Source of the DNA: a virus
Virus record (IMG/VR): IMGVR_UViG_3300025704_000042
Location: 1 to 44,348 of that record
Strand: one strand, 5' to 3'
DNA length: 44,348 nucleotides
The translations under genes and the position numbers were made by a program. This document shows positions 1 through 7,346 of this stretch, one piece after another. Position 1 is the first letter of the stretch; the number at the start of each line of letters is the position of its first letter. The notes under the pieces are model-generated. The model was given only the letters and a program-made list of their open reading frames with translations, ran no database searches and had not been told where the DNA came from.

Positions 1-1
1 A

Positions 2-442
2 GATGATTTACGATTTGCTATCTTAGATAACTCTAACCCTCTGAATGTAGACTATCATTACATTCCACTCATCTTTTTAGAGTCATTCAATGCACCCGCG
101 GTTGTATTAGAAATAGGAAACAAAACAATTAAGATGCCTGTTGATTGGCAAGTATTAATTGGGCATGAAGAACATGGTGACTTAGAGACTATTCCATTGT
201 CTAGTTTGAACGACAGAGGTTTTACAGTGTTTGCATTCAATCCACTAACATCATTCTCGCCTAGTTTTTTAGATATTGAAATTGTTGATATCTATTCAGA
301 CGTAACATGGTATGCGCCTAGACTACGTAACGGACAATTCTTATGTGTCCCTATCGAAGATGGTCCAAAGCCTAGATGTGTTTACTTTGTTAAAGAGATC
401 AGTCGTAATTGTGAAATCGTAGACTATGCACAAGCGTTTTGA
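2..442 (+). CDS. Conserved phage protein of unknown function (5' end outside window)
   Basis: The reading frame is open from base 2 and has no start before the window edge, so at least the N terminus is missing; 146 residues are visible. An internal ATG lies at 134, but coding continues convincingly upstream of it. The visible part is a soluble, beta-rich sequence without transmembrane segments, containing IGHEEHGDLETIPLSSL and a C-terminal stretch LCVPIEDGPKPRCVYFVKEI. Its pattern resembles conserved hypothetical proteins of marine T4-like phages, but I know no function. It sits just upstream of a probable clamp-loader gene, so a role in early replication metabolism is possible but unsupported. 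Its last codons overlap the next small gene by 17 bases. Confidence 0.75.
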   Translation, partial: DDLRFAILDNSNPLNVDYHYIPLIFLESFNAPAVVLEIGNKTIKMPVDWQVLIGHEEHGDLETIPLSSLNDRGFTVFAFNPLTSFSPSFLDIEIVDIYSDVTWYAPRLRNGQFLCVPIEDGPKPRCVYFVKEISRNCEIVDYAQAF

Positions 443-581
443 TCATTGGAAGAATGTATGTAGATTACATTGGAGAGAAATAGTCACACTATCTATTGCA
501 TTGCACTGGATAGTTGATTTGTTTATAATAGGTCCTATAGCAATTGCAATAGGATGGATCGCAAGAGGTTATTTTGGCTAG
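426..581 (+). CDS. Small membrane protein, 51 aa
   Basis: A short frame starts at ATG 426 inside the end of the upstream gene and stops at TAG 579-581, eight bases into the next gene. The product has a basic, aromatic N terminus (MHKRFDHWKN), then a long hydrophobic stretch from about residue 20 to 45 rich in Ile, Leu and Ala, and ends RGYFG. One transmembrane helix is likely, with the basic end in the cytoplasm by the positive-inside rule. Overlap on both sides and the absence of any gap suggest a real translationally coupled gene. Function unknown; it could be an early host-takeover or membrane-anchoring peptide. The call rests on context and hydrophobicity only. Confidence 0.55.
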   Translation: MHKRFDHWKNVCRLHWREIVTLSIALHWIVDLFIIGPIAIAIGWIARGYFG

Positions 582-1161
582 AGCAAAAACACCAACAGAT
601 GAGAAGTTTGAAAAGCAAGACTTCAACTTGTTCGAGGCAATTACTGCAATCGACAAGAAAGACTATGGCTACTATGATCGACTAACTCCTGAACAACAAC
701 GAAAGTTTGTTCCTTTTATGATGATCAATTGGATTAGTGTAGTTAAAGGCAAAAAAGAATTGGCACAGTATTATTTACAAAGTGTTGATCATCATGCAAA
801 TAAATATCTATTCAATGAGAATGTTTCTAAGCATCCTAAACTACAATGGTTGATGCTATGTGCGGCAAGCCCAGGGATAGGCAAACAGTTTCATGCTTGG
901 ATACCGCAGATCAAGCAGGGCGTGGCTAAACTAAAAGATAAAGCAAAGCCAAAAGACATAAAGGATTATTATAAAAAGATATATCCACAATTATCAGCAG
1001 GTGAACTGACTGAGATAGCAAAATTATTTTGTGAACAACATGATCGCAAAATGTATCTTGCAGAAAAATATCCTAATTTAAAATTTGATGAGGTGGAATT
1101 ACTAAGTGACATTATTACAGATTCAGAAATCGAAGAATATGAAAAAGAACTCGGCAACTAA
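574..1161 (+). CDS. 62: Probable clamp-loader small subunit (T4 gp62-like)
   Basis: 195 residues from a TTG start at 574, preceded by AGAGG at 564-568. In T4-like phages gp62 joins gp44 to load the gp45 sliding clamp, which serves replication and late transcription. The pattern fits marine gp62 proteins: VPFMMINWISVV near residue 48, a mid-protein segment PKLQWLMLCAASPGIGKQFHAWIP in which a residue pair before the Trp recalls the gp62 KRFSKW element, then IKDYYKKIYPQLSAGELTEIAKLF, resembling the gp62 YYxxxxxxAxExLxLL region. Similarity is by pattern only and the protein is longer than cyanophage gp62 (about 120-190 residues). Genes gp44 and gp45 are not in the window. Otherwise a conserved hypothetical of the replication cluster. 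Confidence 0.5.
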   Translation: MARAKTPTDEKFEKQDFNLFEAITAIDKKDYGYYDRLTPEQQRKFVPFMMINWISVVKGKKELAQYYLQSVDHHANKYLFNENVSKHPKLQWLMLCAASPGIGKQFHAWIPQIKQGVAKLKDKAKPKDIKDYYKKIYPQLSAGELTEIAKLFCEQHDRKMYLAEKYPNLKFDEVELLSDIITDSEIEEYEKELGN

Positions 1162-1837
1162 ATCAGAATTTGGTTGCGATTTTTGTGGCAGGAGTTTTAT
1201 AAGAGAAACTACAATGGCCAAGCATATCTGTGAAAACAAACGCAGATGGCAAGACAAAGATTTAAAAGGTAATCGCATTGCATTTCATGCTTGGATAAAT
1301 TTCTATGCAAAACATACTCCAACAAAGAAACAAAAAACATATTTAGACTTTATTAAAAGCAGTTATTATCTGGCCTTTGTTAAGTTTGGTCATTACTGTG
1401 TAAATGTCAATGCAATTAACATTGGTCGATATGCTGATTGGTTGTTATCAAATCAAATTAAAATTGACAAATGGATAAGTGATACTAACTACACTAAGTT
1501 TATCATTGAGTATCTTAGAGAAGAAGATCCTTTAGATGCAATTGCTCGTAGTATTGAAACTATGATTAAGATTTCTAGTGATGAAAAAATAGAAAACAAA
1601 GATGCCTTACGATATGGTCCAGTGAACAGAATTTGTTATGAGATATCTAAAGGAAAGGTTTCTCCATGGATACTGTATCAATCAGAATCTGGTCTAGGGT
1701 TTCTAGCATCAATGGATGAAACACAACAGCAAATGGTTTTAGATTACATCGATCCTGAACGTTGGGCTATCAAGTTTAAAAGAGATGCACATAGAATTGC
1801 AGAAGTCAAAGAGTTGTTGTCTCAGGCTGGATTCTAA
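1139..1837 (+). CDS. C2H2-type zinc-finger protein, hypothetical
   Basis: 232 residues if the ATG at 1139 is used; a more distal ATG at 1106 lies deeper in the upstream gene and adds eleven unlikely residues. Near the N terminus is a single zinc-finger-like motif, CDFCGRSFIRETTMAKHIC, with Cys-x2-Cys and a His/Cys pair. The rest is alpha-helical, aromatic and basic, with no other motif I recognise. A lone N-terminal finger of this type suggests nucleic acid or protein binding, but the target is unknown. The gene overlaps the upstream gene by 23 bases and shares one base with the downstream gene (TAATG), so it belongs to the same transcript as the probable gp62. Confidence 0.8.
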   Translation: MKKNSATKSEFGCDFCGRSFIRETTMAKHICENKRRWQDKDLKGNRIAFHAWINFYAKHTPTKKQKTYLDFIKSSYYLAFVKFGHYCVNVNAINIGRYADWLLSNQIKIDKWISDTNYTKFIIEYLREEDPLDAIARSIETMIKISSDEKIENKDALRYGPVNRICYEISKGKVSPWILYQSESGLGFLASMDETQQQMVLDYIDPERWAIKFKRDAHRIAEVKELLSQAGF

Positions 1838-2223
1838 TGAAAGAGTTAGATTTACAGTTTCACAAGTTAGATGGACGATTTAAAGGGAATGAGATGTTCA
1901 CATGGATGTGTACTACTATTATCAAACCACAGTATGAACGTTTCACTCCCAGGCCAATGGCACAATCAGATTTAGCAAAGATTATTAAGTTTAATCAATT
2001 ACGTGACTGGTGTTGGGATACATGGGGACCTAGTTGTGATTTAAAAGATTATGACAGAATACATGAACTCTCTCACCACGTAAGCCTAGCACAATATAAT
2101 GACAGTACACACAATCAACTCAACGAACATTGGTGTTGGTCTAATGAAGAAGACCACAGACAAAAAAGAATCTATATAGCCACAGATAAAGAACGTATGT
2201 GGTTAGAAACGAGGTGGCGATGA
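1837..2223 (+). CDS. Hypothetical Trp-rich protein, 128 aa
   Basis: Starts at ATG 1837, sharing the A of the upstream TAA, and ends four bases into the next gene (ATGA overlap), so translation is coupled on both sides. The product is soluble and notably rich in Trp, His and Cys for its size, for example WCWDTWGPSCDL and EHWCWSNEEDH. The C terminus ends WLETRWR. The His/Cys content could bind metal, but no known motif is complete. No family recognised. Its place directly before the radical SAM-oxygenase fusion makes an accessory role to that enzyme possible, but that is inference from position only. Confidence 0.75.
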   Translation: MKELDLQFHKLDGRFKGNEMFTWMCTTIIKPQYERFTPRPMAQSDLAKIIKFNQLRDWCWDTWGPSCDLKDYDRIHELSHHVSLAQYNDSTHNQLNEHWCWSNEEDHRQKRIYIATDKERMWLETRWR

Positions 2224-4133
2224 AAGATCCTATCTATTGTGCTTTGGCATTTGGCTCAGCCTCAATAGATGGTGGCGGGTATAAGTCTTGTTGTAATCTT
2301 GTAAATACAGGTGGTGTAGAAAAAAAACCATATGCAGATAATTTAAATCATAACAATCTTATTGAGATAAGAAAACAACTTAAAAAAGGCGACTGGCCTA
2401 GTGATTGTAAAAACTGTTTAGACTCTGAAAAAGTATCAGGCACGTCTATGCGTACTATATGGAATGTTGCTTTACAAGACTATGATATTCCTATGAACAT
2501 TGAGGTTGATCCTAATGATGTTCACTTCTTAGATTTAACCTTTAGTAACAAATGTAACTCAAAATGTATTACATGTAATCCTTATTCCTCTGACCAATGG
2601 GGAAAGGAATATAATACCATATGGAAGATCGAATCTGAAGAAGATAACCATTTAAAAATAAACATAACAAAAGATCAGACACTTGATATCTATACTTTAT
2701 TTCCAAATTTAAAACGTATTGCATTTGTTGGTGGCGAACCTACTATCATGGAAGAACATGAACTGTTCTGTAAGCAATTGATTGAAGGAGATAGAGCAAA
2801 GAACATAATATTATCATATGTGACTAATCTAACTTCTATCACACAAGACCTCATTGACGTTTGGTCGCACTTTAAAGGAGTGCATATCAGTTTATCAATC
2901 GATGGCTATGGCAAGGTAAACGATTACATACGTTATCCATTCAAATGGGATAAGATAGAAAAGAATACACGAAAGTTATTTGACTTACAGAAAAAGGAAC
3001 CTGAAAGATACAGTTTAAACTTAAGTCATACTGTTAGTATATTCAATATTATACAGTCACCCAAACTAATTGAATGGTGGAGCGATTTATGTGAGGAATA
3101 TGGTTGTCCACGTGATGTACGTCCTGGAATATTTTTAAACAGAGTAACAGAACCTGTTTGGTGTAAGACTAATGTTGTTTCACTTGAATATAGACAACAA
3201 GCCATCGAAGCAGTAGAACAATTAAAATCTAAGATTGCTACATTTAATGTAGATCAACTTGATATCTTACATGCATGGCTTGTCGAGCCACAATCTGTTA
3301 GTGTGTGGACAATTAGAAATCTACATCAATTAATAACAGGATCAGATGAGTACAGAAACAGAGACTTAAATAATTATATTCCGGAACTAGCGGAGGAACT
3401 AAAAAACAATATGTTTAGAAGTGTAAACAGTGAAATACAACATGAAGGTAAAGGGTTTGACATGGTACGTGATATCATTCCTACTGAAATTATAGACAAT
3501 ATCAACGACAGAAAAGATGAACTCTATCCTGTCAGAGTGTCAACACATAAAAAGCAATATGCAGAAGGCAAAGATTGTGAAAAACTAAAGTCTAAGGGTA
3601 TCGCTGTATGGTGGTCACAACTTACTGATGATTGGAAAGAAGTCAAAGCAATACATGACATCATCTACCCTGAGATAAAAGTACACTTACCAGACTGTGA
3701 ATTTTATGCAAGTGACATTGTGACTATCAATGGACCCAGTCGATGGTGCGGTCCTCATATAGATACCCCACATAGATTTCCAAAGTACAATATGAGAAGT
3801 GACAATGATGTCTATGGTGTACAAGTTATTATTCCTCTGGATGACTTAGATAAAGACACAGGAGCAACTGGAGTTATACCTTATAGTCATCAATCAGATT
3901 GGGACATACAAGCCTGTTATGAGGGTGTACATGATGAATACTTCAAGTTACATGCAGAACAATATGACATGCCTAAAGGATCGATTTTGTTTTACAATAC
4001 TCGTTTATTACATTCAACAATGCCCTTGCATTTACCCAAAAAGCGATCAATACTGTTGATTAATTACCTCAGAAGTGATATAATACAAGAAGTAAAATTA
4101 AAAGATAACGTGTGGAGTAGTAATGGCAAATGA
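2220..4133 (+). CDS. Radical SAM (twitch-type) protein fused to a PhyH-like 2-oxoglutarate/Fe(II) oxygenase
   Basis: 637 residues from ATG 2220, which has a strong GAGGTGG ribosome site directly upstream; an earlier ATG at 2199 is less likely. The N-terminal half is a radical SAM protein: a CCNL segment, a WPSDCKNC motif as in twitch-type members, the cluster-binding CNSKCITC (Cys 112, 116, 119) and GGEP at about 171-174. From about residue 405 a second domain begins: KGFDMVRDIIP, an iron ligand pair HID (His 513, Asp 515), a distal His 598 in LLHSTMP and a 2-oxoglutarate-binding Arg at 609. Radical SAM enzymes cleave S-adenosylmethionine to start radical chemistry; PhyH-type enzymes hydroxylate substrates. 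The frame is open across both, so this is a true fusion. Substrate unknown. Confidence 0.85.
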   Translation: MKDPIYCALAFGSASIDGGGYKSCCNLVNTGGVEKKPYADNLNHNNLIEIRKQLKKGDWPSDCKNCLDSEKVSGTSMRTIWNVALQDYDIPMNIEVDPNDVHFLDLTFSNKCNSKCITCNPYSSDQWGKEYNTIWKIESEEDNHLKINITKDQTLDIYTLFPNLKRIAFVGGEPTIMEEHELFCKQLIEGDRAKNIILSYVTNLTSITQDLIDVWSHFKGVHISLSIDGYGKVNDYIRYPFKWDKIEKNTRKLFDLQKKEPERYSLNLSHTVSIFNIIQSPKLIEWWSDLCEEYGCPRDVRPGIFLNRVTEPVWCKTNVVSLEYRQQAIEAVEQLKSKIATFNVDQLDILHAWLVEPQSVSVWTIRNLHQLITGSDEYRNRDLNNYIPELAEELKNNMFRSVNSEIQHEGKGFDMVRDIIPTEIIDNINDRKDELYPVRVSTHKKQYAEGKDCEKLKSKGIAVWWSQLTDDWKEVKAIHDIIYPEIKVHLPDCEFYASDIVTINGPSRWCGPHIDTPHRFPKYNMRSDNDVYGVQVIIPLDDLDKDTGATGVIPYSHQSDWDIQACYEGVHDEYFKLHAEQYDMPKGSILFYNTRLLHSTMPLHLPKKRSILLINYLRSDIIQEVKLKDNVWSSNGK

Positions 4134-4668
4134 TGTGATGATAGATATGGAGACGTTGAGTACTCAACCTAACTGTGTCATATTAACAATTGGAGCAGTA
4201 CGATTCGACCCTAAAGGCAGTGGTGTTGTAGAACGATTAGAAATCAGACCCACAATAGATGAACAAACAGAAGAGTTTGATAGACACATTGACCCTGAAA
4301 CTTTAGAGTGGTGGGGCAAACAATCAGAGGATGCAATAAATGAAGCAATGGGCGACCAGGGTAGAGTATCATTTAAAGATGCTATGGATCAACTCTACAA
4401 ATTTTGTTGGAACCGCAGAGCAATTTGGGCTAATGGTTCTATTTTTGATGTTGTTATCGCTGAAAATGCTTTCACTCAGTTAGGCATGTCTAATCCATGG
4501 CGTTTCTGGTCAGTAAGAGATTGTAGAACAATCTATGATCTAACTAATGTCTCACTTAAAGACGGAGCCGCAGTAACATCACACAAGGCTGTAGAAGATG
4601 CAGAGCATCAAGCAATCGTTGTGCAAAGAGGATATAAAAAATTAATAGAAGCAGGGATTCAAGTTTGA
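4123..4668 (+). CDS. dexA: DEDD-type 3'-5' exonuclease, T4 DexA-like
   Basis: 181 residues, start ATG 4123 overlapping the upstream gene by 11 bases. The DEDD exonuclease acidic residues are visible: Asp 8 and Glu 10 in IDMET, Asp 109 in NGSIFD, and His 154 with Asp 159 in HKAVEDAEHQA, giving the DEDDh variant. Central IDPETLEWWGKQ and WSVRDCRTIYD are typical of the T4 DexA and related phage exonuclease family. Such enzymes digest single-stranded DNA (some act on RNA) from the 3' end using two metal ions. The protein is about the family's usual size (DexA is 227 residues). It is co-transcribed with the downstream DnaE-like gene, suggesting nucleic acid processing. The specific substrate is not settled by sequence. 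Confidence 0.85.
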   Translation: MANDVMIDMETLSTQPNCVILTIGAVRFDPKGSGVVERLEIRPTIDEQTEEFDRHIDPETLEWWGKQSEDAINEAMGDQGRVSFKDAMDQLYKFCWNRRAIWANGSIFDVVIAENAFTQLGMSNPWRFWSVRDCRTIYDLTNVSLKDGAAVTSHKAVEDAEHQAIVVQRGYKKLIEAGIQV

Positions 4669-5228
4669 TAGATTCGGATATTGATATAGATTTTGGAGAC
4701 AGAGATAAAATTCTGGCTTTAATCAATCATATCCCAGCCGCAATGCGTAACGTAGAACCTATTAGAAAGCACCCTACGGGCGTTTATATCACAGAGGCAC
4801 CCTATGACCCTATCAATGACATGTGTTCACTAGATTACAAAGAAGCAGATGCAAGAGGGTACTTTAAACTTGATTTGCTTAATGTGAACATCTATAGTAG
4901 AGTACATAATGAAATGCATTTAGTACAATTAATGGGAGATCCTGATTGGAGTAAATTAAAAGACAAAGCATTTGTCGAACAGTTAATTCACTTGGGAAAA
5001 CAATTCGATACATTACAACAGATGCCTGAAGATATTAATTCTATCCCTAGACTTGCTATGTTCTTAGCAGTTATGAGACCAGGCAAGAAACATTTAATAG
5101 GAAAGACATTTAAAGAAATAAGTACTAGTGTGTGGGAAAATGTAGACGAAGGATATACATTCAAAAAATCACATGCCATAGCATACGCACAGTTAGTTGT
5201 GGTACACATGAATTTATTAGGAGCATAA
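4665..5228 (+). CDS. Miniature DnaE-like (DNA polymerase III alpha-related) protein
   Basis: 187 residues from TTG 4665, which overlaps the upstream stop (TTGA) and has AGGGA at 4652-4656. It collapses landmarks of bacterial DnaE into a very short chain: DIDIDFGDRD (Asp 7 and 9, matching the palm pair of PDFDVDF), RKHPTGVYITEAP (compare HAGGVVIAP), then GYFKLDLLNV (Asp 70, matching KFDFLGL), RPGKK near 139, and GYTFKKSHAIAYA at 163-175 (compare GYGFNKSHSAAYA). All three catalytic aspartates appear retained, but the PHP, fingers, clamp-binding and OB regions of the about 1160-residue family are absent. T4-like phages use gp43 as replicase, so this protein's job is unclear: it may be a repurposed, structural or regulatory fragment. 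Family match confident; function not. Confidence 0.75.
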   Translation: MIDSDIDIDFGDRDKILALINHIPAAMRNVEPIRKHPTGVYITEAPYDPINDMCSLDYKEADARGYFKLDLLNVNIYSRVHNEMHLVQLMGDPDWSKLKDKAFVEQLIHLGKQFDTLQQMPEDINSIPRLAMFLAVMRPGKKHLIGKTFKEISTSVWENVDEGYTFKKSHAIAYAQLVVVHMNLLGA

Positions 5229-5229
5229 T

Positions 5230-5505
5230 ATGGGACAGTATGATAACGTAGTAGAAAGGCAGAGGATAATACTAGAGGCTGAAGAATGGGCAAAAGGTGT
5301 TAAATCTGTACATGCCCATCCTTTTACATCACTGTGGTATGAAACACGTCCAGATAGATCAGGTGATGAACTACGAGTACTAGATGTTGAATTTAACGAT
5401 GGTGTTATTGAAAGAGAGTATATTCTTACTGGAGAGAAAGAAATAATAGGCGAACATCTTACAGGTACTGCATTACATAATGAATACCTGAGGCAGTCAC
5501 ATTAA
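5230..5505 (+). CDS. Hypothetical protein, 91 aa
   Basis: Begins at ATG 5230 one base after the upstream stop and shares one base with the following deformylase start (TAATG). The product is acidic and soluble with an N-terminal helix (VVERQRIILEAEEWAKG) and a beta-rich remainder including LWYETRPDRSGDELRVLDVEF. No signal peptide, transmembrane segment or motif is recognised. Tight packing in the operon and consistent codon use argue it is real. No function proposed. Confidence 0.7.
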   Translation: MGQYDNVVERQRIILEAEEWAKGVKSVHAHPFTSLWYETRPDRSGDELRVLDVEFNDGVIEREYILTGEKEIIGEHLTGTALHNEYLRQSH

Positions 5506-6059
5506 TGGAAGACCTAAAACTAATAACAGAAAGTAATCCTCTGTTAAAACAACAGTGCGAAGATTGGAACTTTAAAGCAGATGGTGATCCAACTGAATTA
5601 ATTACTGCAATGACAAAGATTATGCTCAACCCTGCTACACAGGGAATAGGCTTAGCCGCACCACAATGTGGAGTAATGAAAAACATATTCATCATGGGCA
5701 CAGATGAGAATTTGATTGCTGTTATCAATCCAAAGATTGACGAACTCATGGGTGACAAGGAAATTTACTTAGAAGGTTGCTTGAGTTTTCCTAACTTGTG
5801 GTTACATGTTAAACGTAATCCTGAAGCATTAGTATCATACCAAGTATCAACTGGAGAGTGGGTCAACAAACAAAAACTAGAAGGGCTTAAAGCAAGAGTG
5901 TTCTTACATGAATATGATCATTTGCTTGGAGTAACGTTTGATGAACGTTGTGGTGAATTAAGTTTGAGTCTTGCTAAAAAACGTAGAGCAAAGGCAGTAA
6001 GATTAAAACAGAAACTTGCTAATAAGATCGCTTCACAAGCGTTATCGTCTTCCTCTTAA
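5505..6059 (+). CDS. def: Peptide deformylase
   Basis: 184 residues. All three deformylase motifs are present: GIGLAAPQ at 47-54, EGCLSFP at 90-96 with metal-binding Cys 92, and HEYDH at 135-139 (an HExxH with catalytic Glu). The enzyme removes the N-formyl group from nascent proteins and acts in the cytoplasm at the ribosome. Phage copies, common in marine T4-like phages, are thought to support synthesis of phage or host proteins during infection. The length is usual for the family, with a basic Lys/Arg-rich, Ser-ended tail after residue 155. The last 41 bases overlap the 3' end of an oppositely oriented gene. No late promoter is nearby; it probably belongs to the early transcript from upstream. 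Confidence 0.95.
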   Translation: MEDLKLITESNPLLKQQCEDWNFKADGDPTELITAMTKIMLNPATQGIGLAAPQCGVMKNIFIMGTDENLIAVINPKIDELMGDKEIYLEGCLSFPNLWLHVKRNPEALVSYQVSTGEWVNKQKLEGLKARVFLHEYDHLLGVTFDERCGELSLSLAKKRRAKAVRLKQKLANKIASQALSSSS

Positions 6060-6408
6060 CTCTTTTCTTCTGAAAGTCAGTCATACTGACAATAGGTCCG
6101 TGTAATAACGTAAGTGACTTGTTGTTGAATGTTCTTAAGAACGGTTTGAAAAGTATCCACTCTTGCTTTAGAAACAAATGAATAGGGATTTGACGATTAC
6201 TTTCCCACCACCACACATCACCTAACTCTAAGAATTTTTCTTTTAATTGTGAATCAGCAATAGCACCATAGTCATAGATAGTTGTAACTAGATCATCACG
6301 GTTCTGAACAATGCCTACATAATCCTGTCCAGCATACTGGACAACCGTTATAAACGGGTGAGTTTCAGATAGTTTAATGAAGAATTCTGCTGGTGTTTGT
6401 GTTTTCAC
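6019..6408 (-). CDS. Conserved phage protein of unknown function (129 aa)
   Basis: A minus-strand gene converging on the deformylase gene and overlapping its end by 41 bases. Two starts are possible: ATG at 6423 (134 residues) or GTG at 6408 (129 residues). I prefer GTG 6408 because a late-promoter-like octamer GGTAAATA (6421-6414) ends exactly five bases before it, as at several other genes here, and neither start has a ribosome site. The protein contains GDVWWWESNRQIPIHLFLKQEW and ends KKRVKRKTITLVKRSY, a pattern I associate with a conserved family in T4-like cyanophages. The basic tail suggests nucleic acid contact. No catalytic motif is visible; function unknown. Confidence 0.8.
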   Translation of the reverse strand: MKTQTPAEFFIKLSETHPFITVVQYAGQDYVGIVQNRDDLVTTIYDYGAIADSQLKEKFLELGDVWWWESNRQIPIHLFLKQEWILFKPFLRTFNNKSLTLLHGPIVSMTDFQKKRVKRKTITLVKRSY

Positions 6409-6413
6409 AATAG

Positions 6414-6421
6414 TATTTACC
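6414..6421 (-). promoter_or_regulatory. Possible late promoter GGTAAATA for the 6408 gene
   Basis: Read on the minus strand the sequence is GGTAAATA followed by CTATT and GTG. CTATT matches the extension of the T4 late consensus TATAAATACTATT, but the first two bases deviate, so this is a weak match. The predicted start of transcription is the G of GTG. Confidence 0.4.
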
Positions 6422-6465
6422 ATATAAAAAAATGGGTAGATATTTTCCTAGTTAAAAGCCGTAGA

Positions 6466-6473
6466 GATAAATA
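6466..6473 (+). promoter_or_regulatory. Late promoter GATAAATA
   Basis: GATAAATA upstream of the structural gene at 6496. By T4 geometry the transcript would start at 6479, just before AGGAGAG (6481-6487), leaving a 17-base leader carrying a good ribosome site. Confidence 0.75.
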
Positions 6474-6495
6474 TAAGAACAGGAGAGAAGAATTT

Positions 6496-7296
6496 GTGTC
6501 GTACACTACATCAGTTTATACATATACAGTCAGACAAATCGTTGTGGTTTTATCAGGCACAAGCCCGAGGAAATATATGCCAATTTATGCAAAACCACTA
6601 ACGTTAAACAAAGGCGTTGACAACCAACTACAATTTCAGTTTCTGAATCAGGAACAGAAGCCGGTTGATCTGTCTGCTATTGCTACAGCAAATGAGCAAA
6701 TATCCTTTAGAGCCATTAATTCAGATGGAACCGAAATCCTTTTCAGAAAGGCATTAGATCCGGTACTTGATATCAATGGTATTTTTGTGTTAAACACGTC
6801 TGCCGCAGATATTGAAGCAATAGACTCTCAAAAATGTTATTACTCTTTAGAATATCCTAGTGCTAATCTAAACTTACCTGTTTTTGTAGATTCTAAGGCA
6901 GGAGCAAGAGGTGATTTAAATATCGTTGACTCTGTGTTACCTTCTTTTGTTCCTTCTCAACTTGTTACAATACCAAATGATCAGACACTTCCAAATGCAA
7001 ACGCAAATGCAAACTCTGAAGCAGTTACATTTTTCTCAAGTGTGATCAACACACAAAATAGTGGTGTCTTAACAGCATCAATTGATTATGAAAATTATGT
7101 TGGTAACGTAACATTGCAAGGATCAACACTAGTTGATTCAGACTACTATGATATCAATTCATATCGATATGGCAATGCCGCAAACGGCAACAGCGAATCA
7201 TCAACTATTGGTTATACAATGACAGGCTATCATCCATTTATTAGAATTAAGTTCGAAGCAAATGTGGGTAATATAGTCACTCTTTTGGCAAGATAA
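6496..7296 (+). CDS. Virion structural protein with BppU-like N-terminal domain
   Basis: 266 residues from GTG 6496. This start has AGGAGAG eight bases upstream and lies just behind a late promoter; ATG 6577 with GAGG six bases upstream is the alternative and would give 239 residues. I prefer GTG because the first 27 residues (SYTTSVYTYTVRQIVVVLSG) recall N termini of cyanophage homologues. LTLNKGVDNQLQFQFLNQEQ followed by ISFRAINSDGTEILFRKAL resembles the Ig-like N-terminal domain of baseplate proteins of the BppU type. The C-terminal third is a beta-rich domain ending FIRIKFEANVGNIVTLLAR. Probably a late baseplate or tail component; the exact position in the virion is unknown. Confidence 0.75.
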   Translation: MSYTTSVYTYTVRQIVVVLSGTSPRKYMPIYAKPLTLNKGVDNQLQFQFLNQEQKPVDLSAIATANEQISFRAINSDGTEILFRKALDPVLDINGIFVLNTSAADIEAIDSQKCYYSLEYPSANLNLPVFVDSKAGARGDLNIVDSVLPSFVPSQLVTIPNDQTLPNANANANSEAVTFFSSVINTQNSGVLTASIDYENYVGNVTLQGSTLVDSDYYDINSYRYGNAANGNSESSTIGYTMTGYHPFIRIKFEANVGNIVTLLAR

Positions 7297-7310
7297 GTTA
7301 CCCTGATTAC

Positions 7311-7339
7311 TTGTTTTAACACTCTCTTTCGTATATAAT
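7311..7339 (+). promoter_or_regulatory. Sigma70-like promoter for primase-helicase
   Basis: TTGTTT at 7311-7316, a 17-base spacer, and TATAAT at 7334-7339. The primase ATG lies at 7347, seven bases after the -10 box, so the transcript may start on or one base before the start codon; no Shine-Dalgarno sequence fits in between. Confidence 0.85.
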
Positions 7340-7346
7340 ATCAGAT

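Noticed and set aside
6397-6495. N-terminal extension of the structural gene to an upstream start at 6397
   Set aside because: It would lie upstream of the late promoter at 6466 and its ribosome site; the sequence before 6496 is not protein-like.
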